A program made the position numbers and the translations under genes. From CAXTEJ01 sp964243295 (GTDB lineage Bacteria; Actinomycetota; Actinomycetes; Actinomycetales; Angustibacteraceae), in NCBI GenBank assembly GCA_964243295.1, contig CAXTEJ010000014.1, forward strand, positions 9,094-73,093: a stretch of 64,000 bases of DNA, read 5' to 3'. Positions 55,935 through 64,000 of the stretch are shown here, piece by piece. The notes under the pieces are model-generated. The model was given only the letters and a program-made list of their open reading frames with translations, did no database searches and was not told the DNA's origin. Numbering within the stretch: position 1 is the stretch's first letter; each line of letters begins with the position of its first letter.

Positions 55935-57050
55935 ATGCCCGAGACCGCGCTGCGCACCTCGCCCCTCGACTCCCGACACCGCGCGCTCGGCGCGAGGATG
56001 GCCGACTTCGGCGGCTGGTCGATGCCGATCGAGTACGCCGGCGGCGGGGTCGTACGCGAGCACACCGCCGTGCGCCAGGCCGTCGGCGTGTTCGACGTCA
56101 GCCACCTCGGCAAGGCGCTCGTGAAAGGCCCGGGCGCGCAGGACTACCTCGACACCGCGCTCACGGGCTACCTGGGGCGGGTCGCGCCGGGTCAGGCGCT
56201 GTACACGCTGTGCTGCGACGAGGGCGGCGGGGTCGTCGACGACCTGATCGCCTACGTGCGCACCGCGGCCGAGGTGCTGCTGATGCCCAACGCGGCGAAC
56301 ACCGCGGACGTCGTCCGGCGGCTGCAGGCGGGCGCGCCGCCGGGGGTGTCGGTCACCGACGAGCACACGGCCCACGGTGTCATCGCGGTGCAGGGCCCGG
56401 CGTGCGAGCAGGTGCTGGCGGCGCTGGGGCTGCCGGTGGGGCACGACTACCTAACCTTCGTCGACGCCTCGTGGCGCGGGTCGCCGGTGGTGGTGTGCCG
56501 CACCGGGTACACCGGGGAGCGCGGCTACGAGCTGCTGCCGACCTGGGACGCCGCCGGCGAGCTGTGGGACGCGCTGCTCGAGGCGGCACGCCCGCTCGGC
56601 GGGCTGCCGGCCGGGCTGGGCGCCCGCGACACGCTGCGCACCGAGATGGGCTACCCGCTGCACGGGCACGAGCTGTCGCTCGCGATCAGCCCGCTGCAGG
56701 CGCGCTCGGGCTGGGCCGTGGGCTGGGACAAGCCCGCGTTCTGGGGCCGCGACGCGCTGCTCGGCGAGAAGCAGGCGGGCGCGCCGCGGCTGCTGCGCGG
56801 CCTGCTCGCGCTGGAGCGAGGCATCCCGCGCCAGGGCTGCCGGGTGACCGCGACGGGTGAGGGCGCCAGTGACGCGGGCGTGGGCCTGACGACGTCCGGG
56901 ACGTTCTCGCCGACCCTGCGGCAGGGCATCGCGCTGGCGCTGCTCGACCGGTCGGTGGCCGAGGGCGACGAGGTGGTGGTCGACGTGCGGGGGCGGCCGC
57001 TGCGGTGCCGGGTGGTCAGGCCGCCGTTCGTGCAGGTGCAGACGCGTTAG
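55935..57050 (+). CDS. gcvT: Glycine cleavage T protein (aminomethyltransferase)
   Basis: A 371-residue folate enzyme that releases ammonia from the aminomethyl-lipoyl H protein and forms methylene-tetrahydrofolate. Its N-terminal segment RHRALGARMADFGGWSMPIE binds folate; VGVFDVSHLGKALVKGPGAQ, VTDEHTAHGVIAVQGPACEQ and YTGERGYELLPTWDA follow. GCVT C-terminal barrel: GLTTSGTFSPTLRQGIALAL. No H or P protein gene is nearby, as is common. Lipoate supplied by LipA/LipB in the same window is needed by its H-protein partner. It abuts the convergent cobS stop. Confidence 0.95.
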   Translation: MPETALRTSPLDSRHRALGARMADFGGWSMPIEYAGGGVVREHTAVRQAVGVFDVSHLGKALVKGPGAQDYLDTALTGYLGRVAPGQALYTLCCDEGGGVVDDLIAYVRTAAEVLLMPNAANTADVVRRLQAGAPPGVSVTDEHTAHGVIAVQGPACEQVLAALGLPVGHDYLTFVDASWRGSPVVVCRTGYTGERGYELLPTWDAAGELWDALLEAARPLGGLPAGLGARDTLRTEMGYPLHGHELSLAISPLQARSGWAVGWDKPAFWGRDALLGEKQAGAPRLLRGLLALERGIPRQGCRVTATGEGASDAGVGLTTSGTFSPTLRQGIALALLDRSVAEGDEVVVDVRGRPLRCRVVRPPFVQVQTR

Positions 57051-57827
57051 TCACCCGGCGGCTGCCAGCACGACGAGCAGGCCGGTCAGCGCCAGCTCGA
57101 CGCAGCCGCCGAGCACGTCACCGGTGATGCCGCCGAGCCGGCGCACGCACCGCAGCAGCAGCCAGCCGGCGGCGGCCACCGCGACAGCCGCGGCGACCAG
57201 CGGGCGCCAGGCCGGGCCGCCGGTCGCGATGTCGGCGACCACGACCAGTGCGGCGGCGGCTGCCCCCACCGCGGCCGCAGCCGCCACGGGCACGCTGCCG
57301 GCCACCGTCGCGCCCAGCCCGGTGGGCCGGGCGCTCGGCACCGGCGTGCTGCAGCACGCAGCGAGCACGGCGCGGCTCGCGACCACCGCGACCCCGGCCA
57401 CCAGCGCACCGCGCCACCCGGTCAGCCGCGCCAGCGAGGCGGCCTGGGCCACCACGACGACGACCAGGGTGAGCGCGCCGGCGGGGCCGACGTCCCCGCG
57501 GCGCATGACGTCGAGCGCCTGGGCACGGTCGTAGGCGGCGGCGAGCCCGTCGGCGGTGTCGGCGAGACCGTCCAGGTGCAGCCCGCGGGTGAGCAGCGCG
57601 AGCGCCGCGACGGCGAGGACGCCGGTGACGAGCGGCGCCAGCTCGAGGGCCCCGCCGGCGAGCAGCACCGCGGCTGCTCCGAGCGCCGGGACGACGGCGG
57701 CCAGCGGCGCCAGCAGCATCGCGCGCCCGGCGACCCGTCGGTCGACGGTCGTGGGAGGGGGGACCGGGACGACGGTGAGCGTGCCGAGCGCCAGCCGCGC
57801 CGGGTCGGGCAGGCCCCGCACGCTCAC
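57051..57827 (-). CDS. cobS: Adenosylcobinamide-GDP ribazoletransferase
   Basis: A 258-residue membrane enzyme that joins alpha-ribazole to adenosylcobinamide-GDP, the last assembly step of cobalamin. It has several hydrophobic helices, and the family motif LLTRGLHLDGLADTADGLAA with the acidic D-G-L-A-D-T-A-D, then RRGDVGPAGALTLVVVV. It starts with a GTG inside the stop of cobT (4-nt overlap), the last gene of the minus-strand cluster. Its stop touches that of gcvT. Confidence 0.93.
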   Translation of the reverse strand: MSVRGLPDPARLALGTLTVVPVPPPTTVDRRVAGRAMLLAPLAAVVPALGAAAVLLAGGALELAPLVTGVLAVAALALLTRGLHLDGLADTADGLAAAYDRAQALDVMRRGDVGPAGALTLVVVVVAQAASLARLTGWRGALVAGVAVVASRAVLAACCSTPVPSARPTGLGATVAGSVPVAAAAAVGAAAAALVVVADIATGGPAWRPLVAAAVAVAAAGWLLLRCVRRLGGITGDVLGGCVELALTGLLVVLAAAG

Positions 57828-58921
57828 GTGGCGTCGGAGTCGACCGGCGACGGCAGGCGCAGCGAGTCGAGCGTGCCCATCTCGGCGAGCAGGGCCTGGG
57901 CCGCGCGCAGCAGCGGCAGGGCGGTGAGGGCGCCGGTGCCCTCACCGAGGCGCAGCTGCAGGTCGACCAGCGGCTCGAGCCCGAGGGCCTCGAGCGCGCG
58001 GTGCTGCGACGGCTCGGTCGAGCGGTGGCTGGCGACGAACCACTGCCCACAGCCCTCCACCAGCCGGGTGGCGAGCAGCGCGGCCGCGCACGACACGACG
58101 CCGTCGAGCAGCACGGGCGTGCGCCGGGCGGCGGCCTGGGCCAGGAAGCCGACCGTGGCGGCGATGTCGGCGCTGCCCACCACGCGCAGCAGGTGGAGCG
58201 GGTCGTGGTAGGCCCGGGCGCGGTAGAGGGCGTCGCGCAGACCGGCCACCTTGCGGGCCCAGGCGGCGTCGTCGACGCCGGTGCCGGTGCCCACGACGTC
58301 GAGCGGCCCGAGGCCGAGCACGGCGCCGACGAGCGCGGCCGCGACGGTCGTGTTGCCGATGCCCATGTCGCCGGCGATCAGCAGGTCGGCGCCGGCGTCG
58401 ACCTCCTCGTCGGCGACGGCGACGCCGGCGGCGAGAGCGGCGTCGAGCTCGGCGTCGTCGAGCGCGTCCTCGCGGTCGATCGACCCCGAGCTGCGCCGCA
58501 CCTTCCAGCGCGTCACGTCCGCCGGCCAGTCGTGGGCGCCCGGCTCGGCGTCGACGGCTAGGTCGAGCACCCGGACGCCGGCACCGGCGGCCCGGGCCAG
58601 CACGCTCACGCCCGCCGTGCCCGCGAGGAACGCACCGACCATGCCTGCAGTCACCTCGGCGGGGTAGGCGGAGACGCCGTGCCGGGCGATGCCGTGGTCA
58701 CCCGCGAACACGACGACGCGCACCTGCTCCAGAGGCCGCGGCGGGCACACGCCCTGTGCGCCGGCGAGCCACGCGGCCAGCGGCTCGAGCCGCCCGAGCG
58801 AGCCGGTCGGCTTCAGCAGCGCGTCCAGGCGGGTGCGCGCGGCGTCGCCTGCGGCGAGGTCGCGTGGGCCGACGCGCTGGCGCAGCGCGTCGACGTCGAA
58901 GCCGGTCGTCTCGCCGGTCAT
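57824..58921 (-). CDS. cobT: Nicotinate-nucleotide:dimethylbenzimidazole phosphoribosyltransferase
   Basis: A 365-residue enzyme that makes alpha-ribazole phosphate, the lower-ligand nucleotide. LLKPTGSLGRLEPLAAWLAG, VVVFAGDHGIARHGVSAYPA, MVGAFLAGTAGVSVLAR, LIAGDMGIGNTTVAAALVG and the catalytic Glu in FLAQAAARRTPVLLDGVVSC, then LQLRLGEGTGALTALPLL, are all present. The ATG shares its A-T-G with the end of the upstream gene as TGATG, so translation is coupled. Its product is dephosphorylated by a CobC-type phosphatase; the nearest is in the RNase H fusion. Confidence 0.95.
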   Translation of the reverse strand: MTGETTGFDVDALRQRVGPRDLAAGDAARTRLDALLKPTGSLGRLEPLAAWLAGAQGVCPPRPLEQVRVVVFAGDHGIARHGVSAYPAEVTAGMVGAFLAGTAGVSVLARAAGAGVRVLDLAVDAEPGAHDWPADVTRWKVRRSSGSIDREDALDDAELDAALAAGVAVADEEVDAGADLLIAGDMGIGNTTVAAALVGAVLGLGPLDVVGTGTGVDDAAWARKVAGLRDALYRARAYHDPLHLLRVVGSADIAATVGFLAQAAARRTPVLLDGVVSCAAALLATRLVEGCGQWFVASHRSTEPSQHRALEALGLEPLVDLQLRLGEGTGALTALPLLRAAQALLAEMGTLDSLRLPSPVDSDAT

Positions 58922-60306
58922 CACTGCCCTCCGGTGGGGGTCGACAGGTCGAGCTGCCGGCCGGCGACGACAAGCACCACCCGCTCGCTCGCGTCGCCGA
59001 GCCGGGTGGTGAGCCGGCCCAGCAGGTCGCGGAACACCCTGCCCGACGCCGTGCCCGGCACGACACCCGACCCCACCTCCTCGCCGACGGCGACCACGGG
59101 CACCGGGCACGCGTGCCATGCCTCCACGAGCTGCTCGACCGCGGCGTCGACCGCGTCGCGCCAGCCCGGCCGGTCGTCCCACGCACCGGTGGCGTTGAGG
59201 ACGGCCGCGAGCCAGGTGCCGAGCGAGTCGACGAGCAGCGGAGTCGTGGCACCGCGCAGGGCGGCCGCCAGGTCGGTGGTCTCGAGCGTGGCCCACCGCG
59301 ACGGGCGGCGTTCGCGGTGCAGCCGCACCCGCTCGAGCCAGTCGGTGTCACCCGCGCTCGGCGTCGGGCCGGTCGCCACGTAGGTGACCTCGGGCTCGGC
59401 GAGCAGCAGCCGCTCGGCGCAGGCCGACTTTCCCGACCGGGCGCCGCCGAGCACGAGCGTGCGATGGGGGCGGGGCGCCCGCGGCTGCGTCCCCCCGGTC
59501 TGCAGCTCGTCGGTTCCCACCACGGTGCCGTCGTCGACGACGCGGGCCCCCCAGCCGGCGAGGCGACGCTCGAGGTCGGGCGGGCTGTGGTGCGACAGGT
59601 GCACCGCGACGACGTCGGTCGAGTCGGTCACGGCGCCGTTCGCGCGCAGGCCGGCGAGCTCGGCGGCGAGGGTGGCGAGGTCGAGGTGGTCGCTGCCACG
59701 CGGTCGCCCCGGGCCACCGCGGTCGCCGAAGGTCGCCTCCACCAGCACCACGTCGTACGACGCGCCGGCCGTGGCCGCGCGGGTGACCTCGGGCAGGGGG
59801 CCGGTGTCGGTCGCGTAGAGCAGGCGTGCGCCACCCGGGCCGGTGACGTCGTACAGCAGGGCGCCGGTCGGGCCGTGCGCGGCCGCCAGCGCCCGCACCC
59901 GGTGGGGGCCGGCGGCCAGCACGTCGCCGGGCGCGAGCGGCATGAAGCTCACCGGCGCTGCGGGGTCGACCCACGCCGACCACGCGGCGACGACCGCGGG
60001 TGGGCCGGCGACCGTGAGCGGCTCGGTGCGGCCGGCCCAGGCGCGGGCGAGCAGGGCCATGGGGGCGCTGTGGTCGGGGTGGTCGTGCGTGAGGAGCACG
60101 TGCGTCACGGCGGCCAGCCCGCCCGCGTGCCGCAGCGCCGCCCTCGGGGTCTCGGGGCCGCAGTCGAGCAGCAGCGTGCCGTCGACCAGCGCGGACGTCG
60201 GCGCGCGAAGCCGGCCGGCGGCAAGCGCCGAGCAGCAGGCGGCGCAGCCGCAGAAGGCGTTGGGCCACCCGTCGGCCGAGCCGGTGCCCAGCAACTGGAC
60301 CCTCAT
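58921..60306 (-). CDS. Metallo-beta-lactamase-fold / CobU fusion protein
   Basis: A 461-residue fusion. Residues 1 to about 262 are a metallo-beta-lactamase-fold domain related to PhnP/PqqB: LLGTGSADGWPNAFCGCAAC has a Cys cluster likely to bind zinc, THVLLTHDHPDHS has the H-x-H-x-D-H metal site (74-79), and ATDTGPLPEV and AVHLSHHSP give further ligands. Residues about 280-461 are CobU: LVLGGARSGKSACAERLL (P-loop 287-294), VDSLGTWLAAVLN and VVAVGEEVGSGVVPGTASGR. CobU phosphorylates adenosylcobinamide and attaches GMP. The MBL half may act as a phosphodiesterase on a cobalamin or ribazole intermediate; that is inference. ATG 60306 overlaps the S-component stop. Confidence 0.88.
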   Translation of the reverse strand: MRVQLLGTGSADGWPNAFCGCAACCSALAAGRLRAPTSALVDGTLLLDCGPETPRAALRHAGGLAAVTHVLLTHDHPDHSAPMALLARAWAGRTEPLTVAGPPAVVAAWSAWVDPAAPVSFMPLAPGDVLAAGPHRVRALAAAHGPTGALLYDVTGPGGARLLYATDTGPLPEVTRAATAGASYDVVLVEATFGDRGGPGRPRGSDHLDLATLAAELAGLRANGAVTDSTDVVAVHLSHHSPPDLERRLAGWGARVVDDGTVVGTDELQTGGTQPRAPRPHRTLVLGGARSGKSACAERLLLAEPEVTYVATGPTPSAGDTDWLERVRLHRERRPSRWATLETTDLAAALRGATTPLLVDSLGTWLAAVLNATGAWDDRPGWRDAVDAAVEQLVEAWHACPVPVVAVGEEVGSGVVPGTASGRVFRDLLGRLTTRLGDASERVVLVVAGRQLDLSTPTGGQ

Positions 60307-61127
60307 CGCACCTCGACGGGAGGGTGAGGGTCGAAGCTCACCGGGGCGTCGAACGCGGCTCGGCGGCTGGCCCGGCGCAGCGTCGCGAGCACCGCCCTGC
60401 CGGTGACGAGCACGAGCACGGCGTTGGTGGCCGCTCGCCCGATGTCCCAGCCGAGCGACGTGCTGAGGCTGAACACGACGAAGCGGTGGAGGTTGTCGAG
60501 CAGCGGCGCGCCTGCCACGAACGACAGGGACGTGCCGGCGCCCGTCGTGAACGGCCAGAACGTGAGGTTGAGGGCGAGGCCGTACAGCAGCCCGGCGAGC
60601 GCGCCGTACCCGGCCAGCAGCGCAAGCTCGGCCCGGCCGCGAGCCGCGGGGAGCAGCCCGGCGCCGAGCCCGACCCAGGCGGCGCCCAGCATCTGGAAGG
60701 GCAGCCACGGGCCGACACCGCCAGTGACGAGGGCCGAGCCGGCGAGCGTGGTGGCGCCGAGGACGAACCCGAAGCCGGGCCCGAGCACGCGGCCGGACAG
60801 GACGAGCAGGAAGAACACGGTCTCGAGCCCGGCCGTGCCGGCGCCCAGCGGTCGCAGCGCGGCGCCCACGGCCGACAGCACGCCCAGCATCGCGACGGCC
60901 TTGGCGTCGAGCCCGCCCTCGGACAGCTCGGCGAGCACCACAGCGAGCAGCAGCGGCAGCAGCAGGGCGAACAGCAGCGGGGCGCCGGTGCCCTGCGCGA
61001 GCCGTGATCCGGGCTGGGCCAGCAGCGGCCAGCCGAAGGCGACGACCCCGACCAGCGACGCCAGGGCGAGCGCGGCCGTGGACCGGCGGCCCACCCGGAC
61101 GGCGTGCGGCCTCGCCGACGAGGTCAC
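60303..61127 (-). CDS. ECF transporter S component
   Basis: A 274-residue integral membrane protein, probably the substrate-binding subunit of an energy-coupling-factor transporter. Six or more hydrophobic segments are seen, including FALLLPLLLAVVLAELSEGG, RPLGAGTAGLETVFFLLVLS, VLGPGFGFVLGATTLAGSAL, and GAALLPAARG-like turns. The PFTTGAGTSLSF and LHRFVVFSLSTSLGWDIGRA parts resemble cobalamin-linked S proteins (CbrT-type) in actinobacteria. Linkage to cobT, cobS and cobU makes cobalamin or cobinamide the likely cargo. The GTG overlaps the stop of the ATPase gene by 4 nt. Confidence 0.82.
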   Translation of the reverse strand: MTSSARPHAVRVGRRSTAALALASLVGVVAFGWPLLAQPGSRLAQGTGAPLLFALLLPLLLAVVLAELSEGGLDAKAVAMLGVLSAVGAALRPLGAGTAGLETVFFLLVLSGRVLGPGFGFVLGATTLAGSALVTGGVGPWLPFQMLGAAWVGLGAGLLPAARGRAELALLAGYGALAGLLYGLALNLTFWPFTTGAGTSLSFVAGAPLLDNLHRFVVFSLSTSLGWDIGRAATNAVLVLVTGRAVLATLRRASRRAAFDAPVSFDPHPPVEVR

Positions 61128-62758
61128 GCGGGCACCTGCCCCAGCCGGTCGGCGACCTGCCGGACGGTGAGCAGCGGCTGCGGGGCGAGGATCTTGGCGA
61201 CCTGCGGCGCGAAGGCCGGCGAGGCGACGACCACCTCGGACGTCGGCCCGTCGGCGACGAGCTCGCCGTCGGCCATGACGAGCACCCGGTCGGCGGTCTC
61301 GGCGACGAACTCGACGTCGTGGGTCGAGATGAGCACGGCGTGGCCGTCGGCGGCGAGCTCGTGGACGGCGTCGCGCAGCCGGCGCTTGGCGCCGTAGTCG
61401 AGGCCCCGCGTGGGCTCGTCGAGCAGCAGCACGGCCGGCCGGGCGCCGAGCTGCACCGCGAGCACCAGCGCGAGCCGCTGCCCCTCCGACAGGTCCCGCG
61501 GGTGGCGGTGCCGCGGAATTCCCGGAGCGAGCCGTTCGAGCAGCGCGAGGCAGCTGCCGGGCGGTGCGTCGTCGTCGCGGTCGGCGCGCTCGGCCTCGGC
61601 GGCGACGGTGTCGAGGTAGAGCAGGTCGGACGGCTGCTGCGGCACCAGCCCGACAAGCGCCCGGGCGCCGGCGGGGGCCAGGTCGAGGGGGTCGACGTCG
61701 GGGCCGGCGGGTGCCGCCACGGCGACCACCCCGCGATCGCGCGGGCCCGAGCCCTGCAGCGCCCACAGCAGCGAGGACTTGCCCGCGCCGTTGCGTCCCA
61801 TGAGCGCGCAGACCTCCCCGCGTCGCAGGGTCAGGTCGACGTCGCGCACCGCCGGCGTCCCGCCGTACCGGACGACGACACCGCGGGCAGTCAGGGCCGT
61901 ACCGCCGGGCTGGGGCCGGCTGCGAAGGGCGGACGGGAGACCCGCCAGCGTCTGGCGCAGCGGCCCGGCGACGCGGCGGGCGTCGCGCACCGACAGCGGC
62001 AGCGGCGACCAGCGGGCGAGCCGGCCGAGCTCGACGACCGGCGGCGCCACCGTGACGGTGCGGGCCAGCCGGGCGGGGTCGCCGTGCTCGACGCGGCCGC
62101 CGGGCAGCAGGTGGACGAGCCGGTCGGCGTGCTGCAGCACCCGCTCGAGGCGGTGCTCGGCGACGATCACGGTGATGCCGAGGTCGTGCACGAGGCGGGT
62201 GACGGCGGCGAGGACGTCCTCGGCGGCCGTGGGGTCGAGCGCCGAGGTCGGCTCGTCGAGCACGAGCACGCGGGGGTGGGTCGTCAGCACGCTGCCGATG
62301 GCGACGCGCTGCTGCTGGCCGCCGGACAGGTCGGCGAGGGGCCGGCCGCGCAGGTCGGCGAGGCCGAGCAGGTCGAGCGTCTCCTCCACGCGCTGGCGCA
62401 TGGTGCCCGCCGGCAGGCCGAGCTGCTCCATGCCGTAGGCCAGCTCGTCCTCGACGGTGTCGGTGACGAAGCCGTGGGCGGGGTCCTGGCCGACGACGCC
62501 GACGACGTCGGCGAGGTCGCGCGGGCGGTGGGTGCGGGTGTCGCGGCCGAGCACGCGCACGCTGCCCGCGAGCGTGCCGCCGGTGAAGTGCGGCACCAGG
62601 CCGTTGACGGCGCCTAGCAGCGTGGACTTGCCCGAGCCGGTGCGCCCGACCACCAGGCACAGCTCGCCCTCCTCGACGCGCAGGTCGACCTCGCGCAGTG
62701 CCGGCTCGCTCGCGCCGGGGTAGGTGACGGTGACGGCGTCGAGCTCGACGGCGCTCAC
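61124..62758 (-). CDS. ECF transporter fused ATPase (A1-A2)
   Basis: A 544-residue protein with two ABC ATPase domains in one chain. First: VVGRTGSGKSTLLGAVNGL (Walker A), LADLSGGQQQRVAIGSVL (signature), VLVLDEPTSALDP (Walker B) and the switch His in VIVAEHRLERV. Second: ALMGRNGAGKSSLLWALQGS, RDLSEGQRLALVLAVQLGA (signature SEGQ in place of SGGQ), VLLLDEPTRGLDY and LISTHDVEFV. ECF transporters use a pair A1/A2; here they are fused. It starts with a GTG that overlaps the T-component stop. Confidence 0.92.
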   Translation of the reverse strand: MSAVELDAVTVTYPGASEPALREVDLRVEEGELCLVVGRTGSGKSTLLGAVNGLVPHFTGGTLAGSVRVLGRDTRTHRPRDLADVVGVVGQDPAHGFVTDTVEDELAYGMEQLGLPAGTMRQRVEETLDLLGLADLRGRPLADLSGGQQQRVAIGSVLTTHPRVLVLDEPTSALDPTAAEDVLAAVTRLVHDLGITVIVAEHRLERVLQHADRLVHLLPGGRVEHGDPARLARTVTVAPPVVELGRLARWSPLPLSVRDARRVAGPLRQTLAGLPSALRSRPQPGGTALTARGVVVRYGGTPAVRDVDLTLRRGEVCALMGRNGAGKSSLLWALQGSGPRDRGVVAVAAPAGPDVDPLDLAPAGARALVGLVPQQPSDLLYLDTVAAEAERADRDDDAPPGSCLALLERLAPGIPRHRHPRDLSEGQRLALVLAVQLGARPAVLLLDEPTRGLDYGAKRRLRDAVHELAADGHAVLISTHDVEFVAETADRVLVMADGELVADGPTSEVVVASPAFAPQVAKILAPQPLLTVRQVADRLGQVPA

Positions 62759-63909
62759 GAGCCGGCCCTCGAGCGGGAGGCGGGCCCCGGCGGCGGGGGG
62801 GCGGCGACGGCGGCGAGCGCGGCGGCGAGGACGCCGAGCACGGGCAGAGTCGGCAGGGCCGGCACGGCGAGCGGCTGCAGCGGCGCGGCGAGCGACGCCG
62901 GGTCGCGCGCTCCGGCCACGACCGACACGAGCGCCACGGCACCGAGGGCCGTGACCACCCACTCGGGGCCGGCCCAGCGGTCGGGTCGGTACGTCGTCCG
63001 GTGGACGCGACGGCCGCCGACGCGAAGGCCGGTGAGCGCCACGGCGAGCCCGGCCAGCAGCGTGGGCAGGCCGAGGGCGGCGGGGGCGGTGGGGTCGAGC
63101 AGCCCGTAGCTGCCGAGGCACGCGCCGAGCAGGCCGATGAGCACGAGTGCGGCGGTGAGGCGGCGGGTGCGGGCGGTGGTGTCGTCGAGGCGGCCGTAGC
63201 CGCGCGAGTCCATGGCTGCGGCCAGCGACAGCGAGCGGTCGAGGGCGTCCTGCAGCACCGGCAGCGCCACCCGCGCGGCGCCGCGCAGCCCGCGGACCGC
63301 GTCGCCGCGCAGCCGCCGGGCCCGTCGTACGCGCAGCACGCTCTCGGCCAGCTGCGGCGCCACGCTGACCGCGACGACGACCGCCACGCCCACGTCGTGC
63401 AGCGCGCCGGGCAGCAGTCGCAGCAGGCGCCGGGGGTTGGCCAGCGCGTTGGCCGCGCCGATGCACACGAGCAGCGTCGCGAGCCGCAGCCCCTCGTAGG
63501 CGGCGCCGAGCAGGCCCTCGAGGTAGAGGTCGCCGCCGACGTCGATGCCTGCCGCCCAGGACGGCATCGCCAGCGCGGGCAGCCGCACGACCAGGTGGTC
63601 GCCGTACTTCAGGCCCACGGCGACGTGCAGCACCACCCGCAGCGCCACGACCACCGCGCCGAGCACGAGGTAGGTTCGGAAGGCCCGCGCCCAGGGCGCG
63701 TCGCCGCGTCGGGCGGCCACCACCAGGCACGTCACCGCGAGCAGCAGCAGGAGCAGCAGGGGGTTGGTGGTGCGGCTGGCCGTCGCGGCGAGCGCCAGCG
63801 ACCACAGCCACCAGGCGGCGGGGTGCAGCGCGCGGGCCGTGCGCACCGGACGACGCGCCGCAGCCGGCGTGCCCGTCACGCCCCGCCGCTGCGGCGCGGT
63901 CAGCGTCAC
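62755..63909 (-). CDS. ECF transporter T component
   Basis: A 384-residue membrane protein that couples the two ATPase sites to the S subunit. The family's coupling motifs are AESVLRVRRARRLRGDAVRG (x-R-x pattern at the ATPase contact) and LSLAAAMDSRGYGRL. Six or so hydrophobic helices are present; the N-terminus is cytosolic and basic. It begins with a GTG overlapping the upstream stop by 4 nt. Confidence 0.92.
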   Translation of the reverse strand: MTLTAPQRRGVTGTPAAARRPVRTARALHPAAWWLWSLALAATASRTTNPLLLLLLLAVTCLVVAARRGDAPWARAFRTYLVLGAVVVALRVVLHVAVGLKYGDHLVVRLPALAMPSWAAGIDVGGDLYLEGLLGAAYEGLRLATLLVCIGAANALANPRRLLRLLPGALHDVGVAVVVAVSVAPQLAESVLRVRRARRLRGDAVRGLRGAARVALPVLQDALDRSLSLAAAMDSRGYGRLDDTTARTRRLTAALVLIGLLGACLGSYGLLDPTAPAALGLPTLLAGLAVALTGLRVGGRRVHRTTYRPDRWAGPEWVVTALGAVALVSVVAGARDPASLAAPLQPLAVPALPTLPVLGVLAAALAAVAAPPPPGPASRSRAGS

Positions 63910-64000
63910 GGCCGGCGCCGGCGGCCGTACGACGTGAGCCCGGCCGCGACCACCAGCGTGACGACGAGCGCGACGGCGACCCCGAGGCGCAGGCCGCCGT
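63906..64000 (-). CDS. C-terminal tail of membrane-anchored protein (partial)
   Basis: Only the last 30 codons lie in the window. They read GLRLGVAVALVVTLVVAAG followed by LTSYGRRRRP and a stop: one membrane helix and an Arg-rich cytosolic end. This is a typical C-terminal anchor for a surface protein. In other actinobacteria, secreted proteins precede the cobalamin ECF genes, so a corrinoid-binding surface protein is plausible. The stop overlaps the T-component GTG. Confidence 0.55.
   Translation of the reverse strand, partial: GGLRLGVAVALVVTLVVAAGLTSYGRRRRP

Overview
The window is chromosomal DNA of a very GC-rich actinobacterium. Support comes from strong third-position GC, many GTG starts, two F420-type flavin oxidoreductases, a polyphosphate glucokinase, a GlnE/GlnA system with a GlnR-type operator, GAF-ANTAR regulators and an actinobacterial rnpB. 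From about 5.3 kb onward the core gene order resembles what I remember of Mycobacterium tuberculosis Rv2230c-Rv2207: Nif3, zinc ribbon, RNase H/CobC, panB, glnA2, glnE, glnA1, RDD, DUF4191, lipA, lipB, TIGR01777, dlaT, pepA, gcvT, cobS, cobT, cobU. The genus cannot be fixed from sequence alone.

Region 1 (1-5.3 kb) is the right end of a prophage or integrative element. It holds the 3' part of a tape-measure gene, a protein with a proteasome-like Thr1/Asp17/Lys33 spacing plus a SEC-C zinc motif, a perfect 16-bp hairpin, a two-gene nucleotidyltransferase-like cassette of lower GC, a broken helix-turn-helix gene, two small genes, and a divergent AlpA/excisionase-like gene over a nested palindromic operator. 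It ends in a duplicated 3' half of a tRNA-Val(TAC), taken as the attachment site.

Region 2 (5.3-26 kb) is mostly housekeeping: Nif3, zinc ribbon and RNase H/CobC; metZ; a MarR regulator; an anion permease; an RNase II homologue beside rnpB; ppgK; map; comB; an F420 oxidoreductase; panB; nadE; glnA2; a methyltransferase; glnE.

Region 3 (26-38 kb) is an accessory block between glnE and glnA1. It carries a large SpoIIE-type phosphatase with its own kinase-like ATPase domain, an ATP-grasp protein, a histidine phosphatase, a secreted alpha-amylase, a VOC protein, two coupled GAF-ANTAR genes followed by a GAF-GGDEF-EAL protein (tandem RNA hairpins lie between), and a nitrilase-family amidase.

Region 4 (38-57 kb) has glnA1 with a four-half-site GlnR-like box and lipoate and 2-oxoacid dehydrogenase functions (lipA, lipB, a two-lipoyl-domain E2, lpd). 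It also has pepA and gcvT, with an LLM oxidoreductase, a Gfo/Idh oxidoreductase, a peptidase E-like protein, an FAD oxidoreductase and a membrane Ser/Thr kinase interspersed.

Region 5 (57-64 kb, minus strand) is a tightly overlapping cobalamin cluster: a membrane-anchored protein (partial), ECF transporter T, fused A1A2 and S subunits, a metallo-beta-lactamase/CobU fusion, cobT and cobS. Imported corrinoid would be activated and joined to the lower ligand.

Two window-wide patterns stand out. A TANNNT -10 hexamer sits 6-8 nt before at least fourteen start codons, which implies leaderless transcripts. A GATCNTGCGATC repeat family occurs in two gaps between convergent genes.
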